A DNA stretch of 64,000 nt, from the NCBI GenBank assembly GCA_905220665.1, contig CAJNAR010000010.1, positions 310,001-374,000 of the forward strand, in the 5' to 3' direction. The first letter of the stretch is position 1; each line of letters opens with the position of its first letter. Of the stretch, positions 35,246 to 46,139 are shown piece by piece. The translations under genes were made by a program, and so were the position numbers. This DNA comes from Albugo candida (taxonomy: Eukaryota > Oomycota > Peronosporomycetes > Albuginales > Albuginaceae). The notes beneath the pieces are model-generated. The model worked only from the letters and a program-made list of their open reading frames with translations, had not been told where the DNA came from and ran no database searches.

Positions 35246-37505
35246 TCGTGTGAAGCAGACGGCAGTGGTGAGTTGGAATCCACAACACCGGCTGACCAGT
35301 AACGTATTGAATCCAGTGGTCGCTATGATATATTGCTGGTGCCGTGCACATAAACATTAGCTCGAAGAACGAGAGGGAGTATGTTGCACGTGTCAATCCT
35401 TCCACTTCCACTGATGTAGTCCACCAGTTGTCCACCGTTTCAAGCATATTTTTCCGAACGGCCGAAACGTAACCACCGACTTGCTTTGACCATTTTTTGC
35501 TGAACGTGGTATCCGAGTTCGGCTCGGATGCTGCAAGTATACGGTTTATGGTGTGTATTCGAACCACTTGCTACGATTTAGCACTCCATGCAGTGCAATC
35601 GGATGGTCCAGGGCAAAGTGAAGAATGCTGTCTCCGTTGGAGGTGAAACCAACATGCTTGCTTGCTTTGGCCACATGAACATCCTCTTCCAATAAAGTAT
35701 CCGGTCTAGGGGGAGTTTGAGCTGTTTTCAAATCTTGAATCAGGAAGTCCACCATCTCTGCCACTCGAGTAGGACGATCGTCCTTTTCGATTCGGGTGTG
35801 GTTTTTCTCCATGAAATGAGACGCTTCTTTGGAATTAGCCAGATCATTTTTAACCACGAGCTTGGATGGTACAATCTGGTACCTCTTTCCAAAGTCGCCT
35901 TTCGTTGTTACGTCGATTTTCCGAAATCCACGTCGACCGAGCCAAGCACATTAAAGTAATTGCTTGTAGCAAAACCTTCCAGCGATTTTGAGGGGCATTG
36001 CTTAGTAAACTCTGAAAGCGGTCGAGCGAGCGATTGCGCTTGTTGCGTGGTCGAACTGGAGTCCACGTATCCACAGTAGACTGTGACGATGCTTTTTCTG
36101 CAAGTTTTTGTTCATTGTCGTTGACATCCGGAACAGCAGAAGGAATATCCTGTTGGGATGGATCCGAGTTGGGTAGTTCGGAAACGTTTCCATCAGCGAC
36201 ATTTCGAACAGAAGAGACTTTACGAGCTGGAAGCTTGTTTGTGGGACTTTGTTCAGATACTTCAGGCATGTTTACGTTGATGCTGTCTGGTTTTTGTGGC
36301 CGTTGGGACTTCACGGGCTGACTTTCAGCCGATGTAGCCGATTTGGTTTTTTTGTGCCGATTCGATTGAGGAGTGTTCACCGGCAGCAGTAAGCAGTGCG
36401 GACTGCGCCGACCCATCCTCAACCGGGAGGGGAGAAGCTTTTCCTCATGCCAAGTAGTATCTCCCCTCGATACATATTTGCTCACACACTTTGCCGCCAA
36501 CACTGAGCTACTCAGGACAGCTTGTGCCGCAAAAGTACACTCTCCAAGTCGACATGGAAAGTCTTCTGGAAGCCACTGCTTCGCGAAAATTCTCATACAG
36601 AACATCGCAACCAAGACGATGCAATGACGACGCAAGTTTTAGAGTGGACATTTCCGGTCCAATTCCGAAAATATCCAAAAAGAACGTGAACCGAGAATAT
36701 CAAATTCTCGGAAGGAGTAGCTGTTACCGAGAATCCTTACTTTTTCATTGGCCAATCTCTGGCAGACTTCCTCTTCGGTAACAAGTAGTCTCAAATTACC
36801 ACCAGGTAATTTTGCCAATTGGCCAATTTTTTCAGCTTCAAAAAGCTCCTCGACTATCACATTACCATGATCTCGAACAAAAGATTGCAAAATGTGCGCT
36901 GGTGGGGTTCGAACCAACGCTTGTCCAGTCTCCAATACAACCGAGAATTTGGCGCTCGGTAATACGAAAGGTTTGGCTGCAGTTAAGTGAGCAGACAAAA
37001 CCTCCCAACCTGGACGGCCCTCTTCGAACAGCTTTTCAATTGCGCGTAGATCCGACGCTAAAGGCTTGGGCATTTCAACCTTCCAGGTTGTTTTTTTAGC
37101 CGCTTTATCCTTGCGGATGTCCTCATGACCCTTCAGGATATCGGCGAGACTTGGCCGATTACCGGTTTTCTTTCCTTGCTCAACCGGTTTCCGAGGTGCT
37201 GACGGCGACGCGTCATCCACCTCCATTGCGACTGGCTGATTGGCAGGAATTGGAATGGGAGAGAGAGGTGGCTCAATCTCCATATCGGCCTCTGATTGGC
37301 CAATGACCACGGCAGCCGGTAAAGGGTTGGACGGGATAGGTGAGGACGTGGGTGCATCCTTTACAGGTAACTGGTCACTAACGGACGAGTTACGAGGAGA
37401 CGATTGACCCACATCCGGTGAGGTAAGGGACAAGTTGTTAGGATACGGGTGGTCAGCATCCGGTGAGGTGACGGAAGGAAGGCTTGAGATGTCAATAGAA
37501 ACCAT
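35091..37505 (-). pseudogene. LINE B ORF1
   Basis: Starts at the ATG 37503-37505 (MVSIDISSLPS). The first 288 codons are open to a TAA at 36639-36641. This part has a Pro/Ser-rich low-complexity N-terminus, then RPSLADILKGHEDIRKDK and a globular region resembling LINE C ORF1 (EVLSAHLTAAKPF, QALVRTP, KLPGGNLRLLVT). Just before the stop the true frame shifts: GPEMSTLKLASSLHRLGC and SMSTWRVYF continue in another frame and align with LINE C. The remaining 1.5 kb (36635-35091) changes frame repeatedly, with a basic, Ser-rich middle and a C-terminal part ending near TGQPVLWIPTHHCRLL. Confidence 0.75.
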
Positions 37506-37580
37506 TATCTTCGACAGGGTAGAAAGTTTGTTGTATTTTGTTTGGCAGGTACGGAACAGCTGGCAATTAGAGAAGTGACC

Positions 37581-37652
37581 GTCGGGGGGCTTAGCGGATA
37601 GTACACATGTATTCCGACCATGTGTGCCCCGGTTCGAATCCCGGCGGTGGCA
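37581..37652 (+). repeat. tRNA-like sequence with RNA polymerase III B box
   Basis: The plus strand has an A-box-like TTAGCGGATAGTAC, a CACATG/CATGTG anticodon-stem-like pair and a consensus B box GGTTCGAATCC at 37631-37641. The acceptor ends pair poorly (about four bases) and the T stem has a mismatch, so it is unlikely to be a working tRNA. It differs from the SINE head at 10.4 and 30.7 kb, and so could be a tRNA pseudogene or a second SINE family. It sits exactly at the 5' edge of LINE B, in the opposite orientation. Confidence 0.45.
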
Positions 37653-38160
37653 AAAGGGCTGCGATGGGGCCCCTCGGCGGAGGTAAAGATTCCTACACGT
37701 AAATATCAACCTACTCAATGAAGATATGGACGTGTCAAGACCGCTGGCAACTACACCAGAAAATAACTGTACAGGAGTTGGACCGGGCTCTTCAGAGCGT
37801 TACATACTAGTGATTAGAATAGAGTAGATAACCACCAAACTGTACTAACAGAACGGTGTCTAAATAAAAGTACTACGGGCGAACACTCTTAACTGAGCTG
37901 GGTACGGAACCCCTAGTGGCCGTCAGGCGAGTGCTCTAGGAAGCTGCGGTTGCTGCTCCAGATTCATCTTTGGTATCTTCAGGTGCTTTAAGCGACTCTT
38001 TATGTGGCTGAATTGCTGCGTTTTCATCGATGTGTCTATACATAACTCGCATACACAAAAGAAGATTAGCTATATACTGAAACGATAGAAAGTTTAATCA
38101 GAATCGGAATCGGTGCAACTAATTTTTGATGCCACACAAAGATGTAATTAAATTAAAAAA
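37653..38160. repeat. SINE scraps between LINE B and the MULE pair
   Basis: At about 37894-37914 the plus strand reads CTGAGCTGGGTACGGAACCC, the complement of the SINE head. Immediately after, GTGGCCGTCAGGCGAGTG (about 37917-37934) matches the complement of the SINE tail at 30.46 kb. The two short pieces are therefore a head and a tail from separate minus-strand insertions or one collapsed copy. The remaining bases show no gene. Confidence 0.5.
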
Positions 38161-38929
38161 AAGGAATCGTTATGCAGCCACCACCTTTTCTGTGACCAGC
38201 CTACAGCCTTCATAAATCAATAGTATATTGGCTTCTGTTTGGTTTGAATAAATATAGCAGAATGAATAAATTAAATTAAGGGAATCGTTATTCAGCCCCC
38301 ATGTGGCCTCTAATTGGTCTGAAGAAGTGCAACGAAATAAATAAAAAACATATGAATCACACTGTTACCTCCTGCAACTTCAATTTACTTTTAGGCTTGT
38401 TGACATCTAGAATGGGCTATCCTTTCGCCCATGCTTTTTTCAACAAGTAATGCTGCTGTCTTTAATGATTTGATCAGCTTTGGTGGCTGGTACAGCTAAT
38501 GCCAATTCGAATTGAGGCTGAGACGATGCCAATTGGAACTGAAAAAGCACTGAAGAGAATGACTGATGAGTATGAGAATGCTTGCAATCATCGTAAGCGT
38601 GTGCTGTAAGACTATATCTTGGGAGTCCCATAGACATAATTTCGCGATCCTGCGCAAGTGCGCACGCGTGGTAGGCCGTCGAGCTCAGCGCAGCGACTTT
38701 CATCGAAGTTTGATCATTTCACTTCCTCTTCGGATGCTCTTTTGTATCGCCGGAGATGTCGGAAATACCAAAAGACAGGTCAAAATGCAAGAACCTGCCG
38801 TCAAGAAGCACCAACAGCACTACAACACAAGCAGCAATAGATCTAGATATAGACCTAGATTAAGTCCGACCAACCTGAGGCCGCGATCTACATCAATTTA
38901 AGGAGGTTGAGGGCTTAATAACGATTCCC
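38161..38929 (+). mobile_element. MULE-2 deletion derivative, left member of an inverted pair
   Basis: The left end has two tandem terminal units about 119 bp apart (GGAATCGTTATGCAGCC at about 38163 and GGGAATCGTTATTCAGCC at about 38280), each followed by a GATTGG- or AATTGG-containing block. The right end is GGGCTTAATAACGATTCCC, ending at 38929. Inside, on the plus strand, only the C-terminus of a MULE-type transposase remains (about 38410-38880): NGLSFRPC-like SWIM remains, a GRPSSSAQRLSSKF segment and a zinc-knuckle RRCRKYQKTGQNARTC, in which one Cys is Tyr and the His is Gln. The rest of the transposase is deleted, so the copy is non-autonomous. Confidence 0.65.
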
Positions 38930-38942
38930 GTGATTTAATTTT

Positions 38943-39927
38943 GGGAATCCTTTTTCAGCACTCACCTTTTCTTTGATCAGAACTCAGCCTCCATAATTAA
39001 TGGCAATTGTGACCTCTGATTGGTTTAAACAAATATAAGAGAACAAATAAAAACAAATGACGGGAATTGTTTAATCAGCCCCCACCCCTCATAAAATTAT
39101 GAAAAATTTGGCTTCTGATTGGTCTGAATAAAGGCAACGAAATGAGAACAATCAAATGGAAAAGCTTTTTTTTATGCAAATTTTGTACTACTTATTCTAA
39201 GTCTGTATCTAAATCTACTGCTGCAAGTGTTGCTGGTGCTGTTGGTGCTGGTGTTGCTTCTTGACGGCAGGTTCTTGCATTGTGACCTGTCTTTTGGCAT
39301 TTCCGCATCTCCGGCGATGCAAAAGAGCATCCGAAGCAGAAGTGACATGCTCAAACTTGGATGGAAGTCGCTGCGCTGAGCTCGATGGCCTACCACGCGT
39401 GCGCATTTGCGCAGGATCCCGAATTTTTATCTATGGGACTGGCGGAATATAGTCTTACTGCACACGCTTACGATGATTGCAAGAATCCTCATACTCATCA
39501 GTAATTCTCTTCACTGCTTTCTCAATTCCAATTGGCATGGTCCCAGCCTTAATATGAACTGGCATTGGCTGTACCAGCCACGACTGCTGATCAACATCAT
39601 TAACAGACAGCGGTATTAATTGATAACGAATAGCATGGGTGCAAGAATAGCCCATTGAAGATGTCAACAAGCCTACTGGTAAATTGAAGTTGCCGGAGAC
39701 AACAGTGTCATTTATACTTTTTTATTTATTCCGTTGCATCTATTCGGATCAATCAGAGGCTACAAGTGCCATTAATTTGTGGAGGGTGGGAGCTGAACAA
39801 CGATTCCCGTAATTTTGATTTTTTTATTCTGTTATACTTATTTTAACCAATGAAAAGCCACTAAGCTATTAACCTATGGAGGCTGAGTGCTGATGGAAGA
39901 AAAGGGGAGTGCTGAATAACGATTCCC
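38943..39927 (-). mobile_element. MULE-2 deletion derivative, right member of an inverted pair
   Basis: Begins GGGAATCC at 38943 with a second unit at 39062 (GGGAATTGTTTAATCAGCC). It ends with paired units whose last bases are GCTGAATAACGATTCCC at 39927. The minus strand carries the same transposase C-terminus as the left member: MGYSCTHAIRYQL (SWIM-type Cys-His), GTMPIGIEKAVKRITDEYED, RTRGRPSSSAQRLPSKFEHV and then a knuckle broken by a one-base loss (CGN then a frame change), followed by a Gln/His-rich repeat. The two copies are recognisably alike over about 500 bp in opposite orientation. Confidence 0.65.
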
Positions 39928-39937
39928 TTTTATTTTA

Positions 39938-40282
39938 GGGAACCGTTAAAATCCCCTCGGTTTGATCGAGACGATTCGATATGATTAGCTAATTCCGGAG
40001 ACTTAGAATTCAACCATATCGACTGCGAAAAAGGCTATCATTCTCGTCCGGAAACTATCTTTAAAGACCAAGTTTATAGAATATAAGTTGTTTATGTCAT
40101 GAAATGACCCGTACACAGTTAAATATTGGATCTCAGTTTACAGAATAGAATATTTTTGTGTTATCAACAAACCATGAACTACGAAATAGTCTAACAACAA
40201 TGAGCTACGCGAACAAACGCGAACGCTAACTGAACGCAAGACTGAGCGCAAAATAGTTCACGTCGAAAAGTAGTGGACAGTG
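39938..40282. mobile_element. GGGAACC inverted-repeat element, truncated copy at the LINE C junction
   Basis: Starts GGGAACCGTTAAAATCCCCT at 39938, ten bases after the MULE-2 pair ends. It aligns with 54040-54387 for about 340 bases (shared ACCATATCGACTGCGAAA, ACACAGTTAAATATT, GAGCGCAAAATAGTTCACGT). The right-hand 90 bases and the right inverted repeat found in the other copy are missing. At 40282 the sequence changes to LINE C reverse transcriptase. It has no coding capacity, so it is a MITE-like element. Confidence 0.65.
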
Positions 40283-42314
40283 GTATCTCCATTAATCATC
40301 AACTGTGCCTTTGTTTTATTGTATAAAAGACGAACCCAGTCGATGAAACTTTTTCCAACGCCCATTTGTTCCAAAACGCGAAACATGTACGTCCAATTGA
40401 CTCGATCATAAGATTTCTCAAAGTCGAGAAAAGTCGCATAAGCTTCCTCCCCACGATGAGTGACCAAGTCTTGGATGTCGGTGAGATGTCGAATATGATG
40501 ATGCATCGACCTTCCTCGCACAAATGCTTTTTGATCTTGATGGATCAATTTTGGCAAAAAACGCTGCAATCGATACGCCAACACTTTTGATAGTAATTTC
40601 CCATCGACGCAAAGCAGTGCGATCGGTCTATAGTTGCCAGGAGCACGTAGTGATCCTTTTTTGTATAAAAGTGTGATTGCTGAGTGACGTTGTGATCGAA
40701 GTAAAATTCCTTTTTTCAGCTGATATTCGAACACGATCTTCAGACACGCACCAAACGTTTCCGGATCAAGCTGATAGAATGCAGCTGGTACTTTATCCAT
40801 ACCTGGAGAAGAACGACTCCACATGTGCTTGATCGCTTCCGCCATCTCGGTCGTACTTAAGCGAGTTGAGAGACGGTCTTGCTCTGCTGAGGCAAGGGAA
40901 ACTTGAATCGAATCGAGTAACTTTTTTTGCTTTTTTTTCATATGGATCAGTTGAGTCGGTCTCAGAGCTATAAAGAAAGCCCATGACACCACCCCAATGA
41001 TCTCTGAATTCGTCAATAATCTCCCTCGGGTTCGATATCACGGTGCCACATTTTTTGATGACATTTTCGATCGGCACGCGACGACAAGAACTATCGAGGG
41101 CGAAAAAAATGCTTGGAAGAGTTCTCCATATGCTTCACGTGTTTGTCGAAGCTTTCATCTTGGTTGCATTTCGCATTGTTTTCGACTGAAATTCTAAATT
41201 GTTCGAGACTCGATTCGTAAAAATACCGTGACTCATTGGTGTCTTGAATGCGATATCGAGCTGCTGAGACTTCCAAAACACGCTGGCTAGACTCAACATC
41301 ACGTCGGCTATCTTTTGCAACCTTTTTTTCGATTCCTTGAAGCTGTTTCTTGATTTTCGTCTTCCAACTTTCCCACATTTTACTGGGATTCGAAGTTGTC
41401 CGCAACTGTTCGAGCACCAAATTCGCTTCCAATTTGATTGCTTCGAGAACTTTAGGATATTCAAATAGTCGTAATGAACATTTCTAATATCCTCGACCCG
41501 GAGATTGAGTTGGATTTGCAAAAGTTACTTTTTGGGCCAGATGATCTCCCGCATGTCGTGGACGAAAATACTCAGAGGTTTCGTATACCATATTGAATAG
41601 CTCTTCCGACATGCAGATATAATCTAATCGATTCTTGCGCGGTAATGGTCCTGTAAATACTTTTTCAGTCGGATGTTGAATTCGCCAAGCGTCTACCACA
41701 CCCAACTGTGAAAGCCATTCCAAACACGCTAATCGACTTGGTTCGTGTCGAATTGTTCCACTCGAAGCATCGATAGCTGGATCGAGTGGTGTGTTGAAAT
41801 CACCAAATACGATATGTGTTGCGGTCGATTCGAAAGTTTTGGAAAGCAATAACTCATAAAAACCCACTCGTTCCTCGGCCTTGACCGGTGCATATACATT
41901 GTGAAGATACACCGGTGCATCGTGAATGAGAGGACGCAAAACCAAATAACGATTTCGAATACTTCGTTCGGTGAGTTCTTCAGCTGTCGAATAACCGGGA
42001 AAGTCCGAACGAAGAATTGTCATGACGCCGCCACTGCGGTTGTGAGTCGGATGTAGAAATGCACTGTTGTGATCATTGACAAACATTTTGTGCTGCATTT
42101 TTGAGGATAATAAAAACTGAAATGAGTCCAGTTGGTTGTGATCGTGAAACTTGGTTTCTTGAACACAACAAATGGAGTGTTGTGATAGGATGTGGTCGAT
42201 AAAAAGATGACCATTTTTATGCATTCCATTAACATTCACTGTGAGTGCTGAGATATTGTTCCACGTTGAAATAATCGAGGAGCCCTTAGCATTCACGCTG
42301 AAGTGGACCAGCAA
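40283..42314 (-). pseudogene. LINE C ORF2, endonuclease plus half a reverse transcriptase
   Basis: The endonuclease frame 42314-41484 is open for 276 codons and has all expected catalytic motifs: LTVNVNGMHK, CCVQETKF, VFGDFNTPLD, RKNRLDYI and HAGDHLAQ. A disrupted linker (41521-41077) follows. The reverse-transcriptase frame 41016-40283 keeps SSPGMDKVPAAFYQ, GNYRPIALLCVD and motif A (TFLDFEKSYDRVNW). It is cut shortly before motifs B and C, so the FADD catalytic pair is absent and this copy cannot reverse-transcribe. Confidence 0.8.
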
Positions 42315-42455
42315 TCAACCTCATTTCACCATCTTCTTTCGAGAGGTGAAGTGTTGCTTTCTCTTCAGGGAAAAAACTGAGATTGACTGAGAGCTCGCCG
42401 ATATCGCCACAGAGAAGTCCTTGCCATTTACCACCAAACCATTGCGACCAACACT

Positions 42456-44786
42456 TTATGCCCACGTCGGAGCGTAACAACAAGATAAGCACATTGATGG
42501 GAGTAAACGACAATGGTGACCCGGAATCCAGATCACTGGTCTATCGGTGAGATAGTGGATCCAGTGATCGTTTGTGTAAAATGTCGGGGCAGTAGACATA
42601 AATAACAATTCCACTAATGCGAGAGCTTTGGTCGCCCGAGTCAAACCGTGAACAGTGTCCGGCACTGACTTCCACCAAGGCATGACTTTCTCGAACAATA
42701 CAGCTCTCTTGGAGGGAACTTTGCCACCAACGTGGCGATTCCATCGCGTCGTGAATGTGACATCTTCGCCGAGATTGTGCGCTGCAAAAACGCGATTGAT
42801 GAGAAGTAGATGTGCTACTTCGTCCAACGCAGGATCATTCGACTCCATGCATGAAATAAGCACCCCATGCATGGTGATGGGATGATCTAATGCTGCCCGG
42901 ATGATTTGGTCCGGGTTAGTACAAAATTGTACCAGCCTACGCACATGTGGGATGCACGCATCGGCTTGGACCAGCTTGTCCGGTCGAATCTGGTGAAGTG
43001 CATTTTTGCATTTCCATGAGCTCTCCGATTTCACCAATTCGAGTTGGTCGCTCTGCTTTTTCCACCGTTGTATGACGCTTCTTATAAAAGTGTGCCGCCT
43101 CTTTCGAAGTGGCTACCTCTTTTGGCATCCGTGCTTTCACGGGAATAATTTGAATGCGATTGCCATGCGCCGGATTGGCAACCGCTTGAACTTCTTCGAC
43201 GTCCACCTCCATGGTTGCGAGCACAGCAAAGTACTTGCTTGTCGCCAACGCTGGGAGCGCACGAGGTGGTGCATTGGAAACCATTTGGTCGAACGGCTCA
43301 GTCCGATTACGCTTTCCTCGCGTCCATGCCAACTGCATGTATCTATCACCATCCTTCTCCACCCGTGGATGCGAAGATGATTGACTTTTCAAATGTAGGA
43401 TGGGGGGAGTGGGCTGTGATAAGTCTGGCGACCCTGGTGGTGTGATAGAGGGAGGAGTATTGAGCTCCAACGAAATTTGGTCGGAGTGTTTTCGCTCCGG
43501 TCGCTTCGCCTCCAATTCCTGACTGGGAACTGGCTTCTCCACCGTTTGTGGGACCACCGCGACTGTCTTTGGCGTGGTTTTTTGTTTTTGTTTTGCTTGT
43601 TGCGGTTTTGCTTGTTTTAGGTACTGATGTTGAGTTTGATGCGTGTTTGGTTGTTTTGTTTGTTCTTTTTGTTTTCGGTTGGTTGTTGCCGTGTTCCCAA
43701 GGCTAATGCAGCACCCAAATCCAAGCAGTAAGGACCACGTTGACCAAAACGTGGTCGTTCCGTTGGAATAGGAGCATTCTTACCCCGTACTGGGTAGAGC
43801 TGCTTGTCGTAAGCGATTTGTTCAATCACTTTACCAACTCGAACCAGTTGTAGGGGGCACGTCAAACTACCGAAGTAAACTCGCCAAGTCGACATCACCA
43901 CTTCCCTAGTGGGAATCGTCTCGCGGAAGGTGTCATACACCACTTGACATCCGGGCTGGTGAAGAGCGCGGAGAATGTTGGTCCGTTCTTCCTCCACACC
44001 CACACCGAAAACATCGAGGTAGTACTTTGTTTCAAGAGTATCAAACTCCCGAAAAAAGTACTTTTCCCCAAGGATAGTCACCGGCTGACACTCCAACTGT
44101 TGGCAGGCATCCGCTGTGGTGACCATCACCCTGATGTTTCCCCCAGGCATTTTGGATACCTGAGCGATGGAACGGCTCTCCAGTAAACTTTCAAAAGACC
44201 GGGTTGCCGTGGTCTCGCATAAGGGAGGATAAAATTTTCCCATTTGGAGTACGGGTCAAGGACTGGCCCGTCTCCAACACCATTGGAAAGGTTGCTTTCC
44301 GGATTTGAAAAGGTTTTGCTGCTTCCAGTTTCGCAGACAACACTGACCAATCCGGGTGCTCCCCATCAGCATACAGCTGCAGTATAGTCTCGATATCCGA
44401 GGCTTTCGGCTTTGGGAGCTCCACGCGAAATTTCGCCCGAGCTCTAGCCTGGTCCTTACGCAAGGACTCCTGTGACTTGATCAGGTCAGCAAGTGTGGGA
44501 CTATTAGTGTCGTCCACACTTGCAATTGCAGTTTCCTTTGGTTCACCCTGTGACGAGGCAACGGCAGTACCACATGTACCACCGGTACTGCATCCTACAC
44601 CGGTAGTACCGGTATTACCCTGTACCGTCACACTGGGGTGGGGGTACTTTCCACGTCATCACATAGGGGTGATGACTCATCAACAATCATGCAGTCACCC
44701 AAAACAGGGTGACTCATGAGGGTTGCCACGTCACTACAAGTGGACGCTAGAACACTGGGTTGTGTCGATATGTCGACTTGAACCAT
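42456..44786 (-). pseudogene. LINE C ORF1
   Basis: The ATG at 44784-44786 begins MVQVDISTQPSVL, with the start context conserved relative to the mutated one in LINE A. A frame change near 44640 leads to 44631-44191 (SPTLADLIKSQESLRKDQ, ELPKPKASDIETIL), then 44243-43617 (SKMPGGNIRVMVT, EVVMSTWRVYFGSLTCP, NAPIPTERPRFGQRG), then a Pro/Ser-rich linker in 43557-42937 and a last part, 43037-42456, ending RPVIWIPGHHCRLLPSM. No CCHC knuckle is seen. The order matches LINE B ORF1, so this is the ancestral architecture with about four frame changes. Confidence 0.75.
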
Positions 44787-44890
44787 TGTTTTCGAGAGGA
44801 AGGAGTTGAAAAAAGTTGTTTTTTCGAGTTGTTTTTCCTAAATTGGCGGGTTATTTAGTAGCCGGCAAATTGAGAAGTTGTTAGGTACCC

Positions 44891-45538
44891 CATATATAGT
44901 GTTTCAAGGTAGGAAGTATTCCTTTCCGTCAAACATCACCGGTATCTCTCAGTACCTCAGATTTAGACGGTCTACCAAAGTGTTCTGGAAGCCTCCTTCC
45001 CATGCTTTGTGTAAAAGGGCTTGCTGAGGAAAATTGAGACCTTTGCATTGCTGTACGTTTAAGCTGTAAAGACGAAGAAATGTATGTCGGTCACTTGTAA
45101 CCTTCAAAAGAATAGAAGGAGGTTTGGGTGCAGAAAGCGCTCATGAGTAATACATCGAGTTTCCTTCTTCCTGTCGAAGTACTACCGAACGACTGCGGAC
45201 TGTGCAGAACTCGATACAAATGCTCAAGTCGCTACTGATTACTTTGTACTTGTCTTTCTTGTAGTGGCTGCTCGCTAATCATGAAAACGTTATTTGAAGT
45301 CCGAGTACTAGTTGAGAAAGCATTCAATAGCGCGTATGATTGAACCCAGTAGTCAGTGTGCAGAGTAAATCGATCATGGAACCTTCTGAGTAAGACAAAA
45401 AGCCATCAGTCCGTTACGATTGAGAAACCACCAGACGATGCGATCGCTAGATAGTCTTCGAATTCAGAAAAATATCTCGTTTCAACGATCAAGGTCATGA
45501 CAGACGACACAATGATTAAATAATTCGCTTAATAAATA
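44891..45538. other. No gene seen between LINE C and the Sel1 pseudogene
   Basis: No frame of note, no known motif and no obvious repeat. The first part (to about 44960) may still be 5' leader or the former insertion flank of LINE C. Confidence 0.4.
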
Positions 45539-46139
45539 TCAATTAAGACTTCGGATTTCTGAGACTTTGTTGTACGAATTCACCAATACAAGATCCTCTT
45601 GAACGCCTTGACCAAAAATGTGCATTTCGGTGAGATTATTCGAGGCTTGACGGAATTCACGATCGGCAGCTTGCGAATAGTATTGATATACAACATGATA
45701 ATCTCGCTCGACTCCGTCTCCACGACAGAACATGAAGATCAAATCGTAAAATGCATCGACACTTCCAGCAATGGCAGCTTCGTTGTACGATCTTTGCGTA
45801 GCGTCTAGATCCTTTTTGTACGGATCCGATGGTAATATATCGGCCAAGCAGAAAAAGAGCATCGGCTTTCTCCAAGCAACTGTGGATCCAAATACTGTCG
45901 TCTTTTAAGAGTATCGACTGGAGTATTTTCTCACATCGAACGGAGCAATCCAGCCAAGAAGAACAAAGCGCCGTTCTGCCCTTTTTTGCTGCGGTTTCGA
46001 CCATCATCATAACGCTCGAAATATTTGCTGCAACATGAAATTCTTCTAATCGTGGAACAACAGCGTAACAACGAATAACTGAGCTGCAGTATCGCTCAAC
46101 TCGGCGGCTTTGACATGACACTATACGGAAGAAGGTCAA
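45539..46139 (-). pseudogene. Sel1-like repeat protein fragment
   Basis: The frame 45862-45539 contains two tandem Sel1-like helical repeats: DAFYDLIFMFCRGDGVERDYHVVYQYY, then the AADREFRQASNNLTEMHIFGQGVQED stretch, with the usual A..NL..M...G.GV..D spacing. These are scaffolds for protein-protein contacts. Upstream, 46139-45657 in another frame carries a helical segment (EKADALFLLG) that should lead into it, so at least one frameshift separates the parts. No start or full-length context remains. The family call rests on the repeat pattern only. Confidence 0.55.

Larger units (their letters stand above)
30728..37585 (-). mobile_element. LINE B: L1-type non-LTR retrotransposon, best preserved copy
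   Basis: A full-length minus-strand element of about 6.9 kb: a 5' leader (37585-37506), ORF1 (37505 to about 35100), ORF2 (about 35245-30868) and a 3' tail ending with the block also found at the end of LINE A (CTAATTCTAGTAATGTAGAC). It belongs to a different subfamily from LINEs A and C, with the same domain order but clearly diverged protein sequence. Damage is limited to a few stops and frameshifts, so it was active more recently than A. Confidence 0.88.
40283..44890 (-). mobile_element. LINE C: L1-type non-LTR retrotransposon, 3'-truncated
   Basis: Minus-strand element with a 5' leader (44890-44787), ORF1 (44786 to about 42400), endonuclease (42314-41484) and the first half of the reverse transcriptase (41077-40283). 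It then stops at the inverted-repeat element. Same subfamily as LINE A (for example NAPIPTERPRFGQRGPYCLD and DQKAFVRGRSMHHHIRHLTD) but better preserved. LINEs are usually truncated at the 5' end during insertion. Loss of the 3' half here points to a later rearrangement or insertion. Confidence 0.85.

Noticed and set aside
39200..39260. Tandem GTTGGTGCT repeat as a minisatellite
   Set aside because: It is the Gln/His-rich end of the MULE-2 transposase fragment and recurs in the other copies.
44560..44640. ACCGGTA-rich palindromic cluster as an operator
   Set aside because: It lies inside the Gly/Thr-rich N-terminal coding part of LINE C ORF1 and is explained by low-complexity codons.
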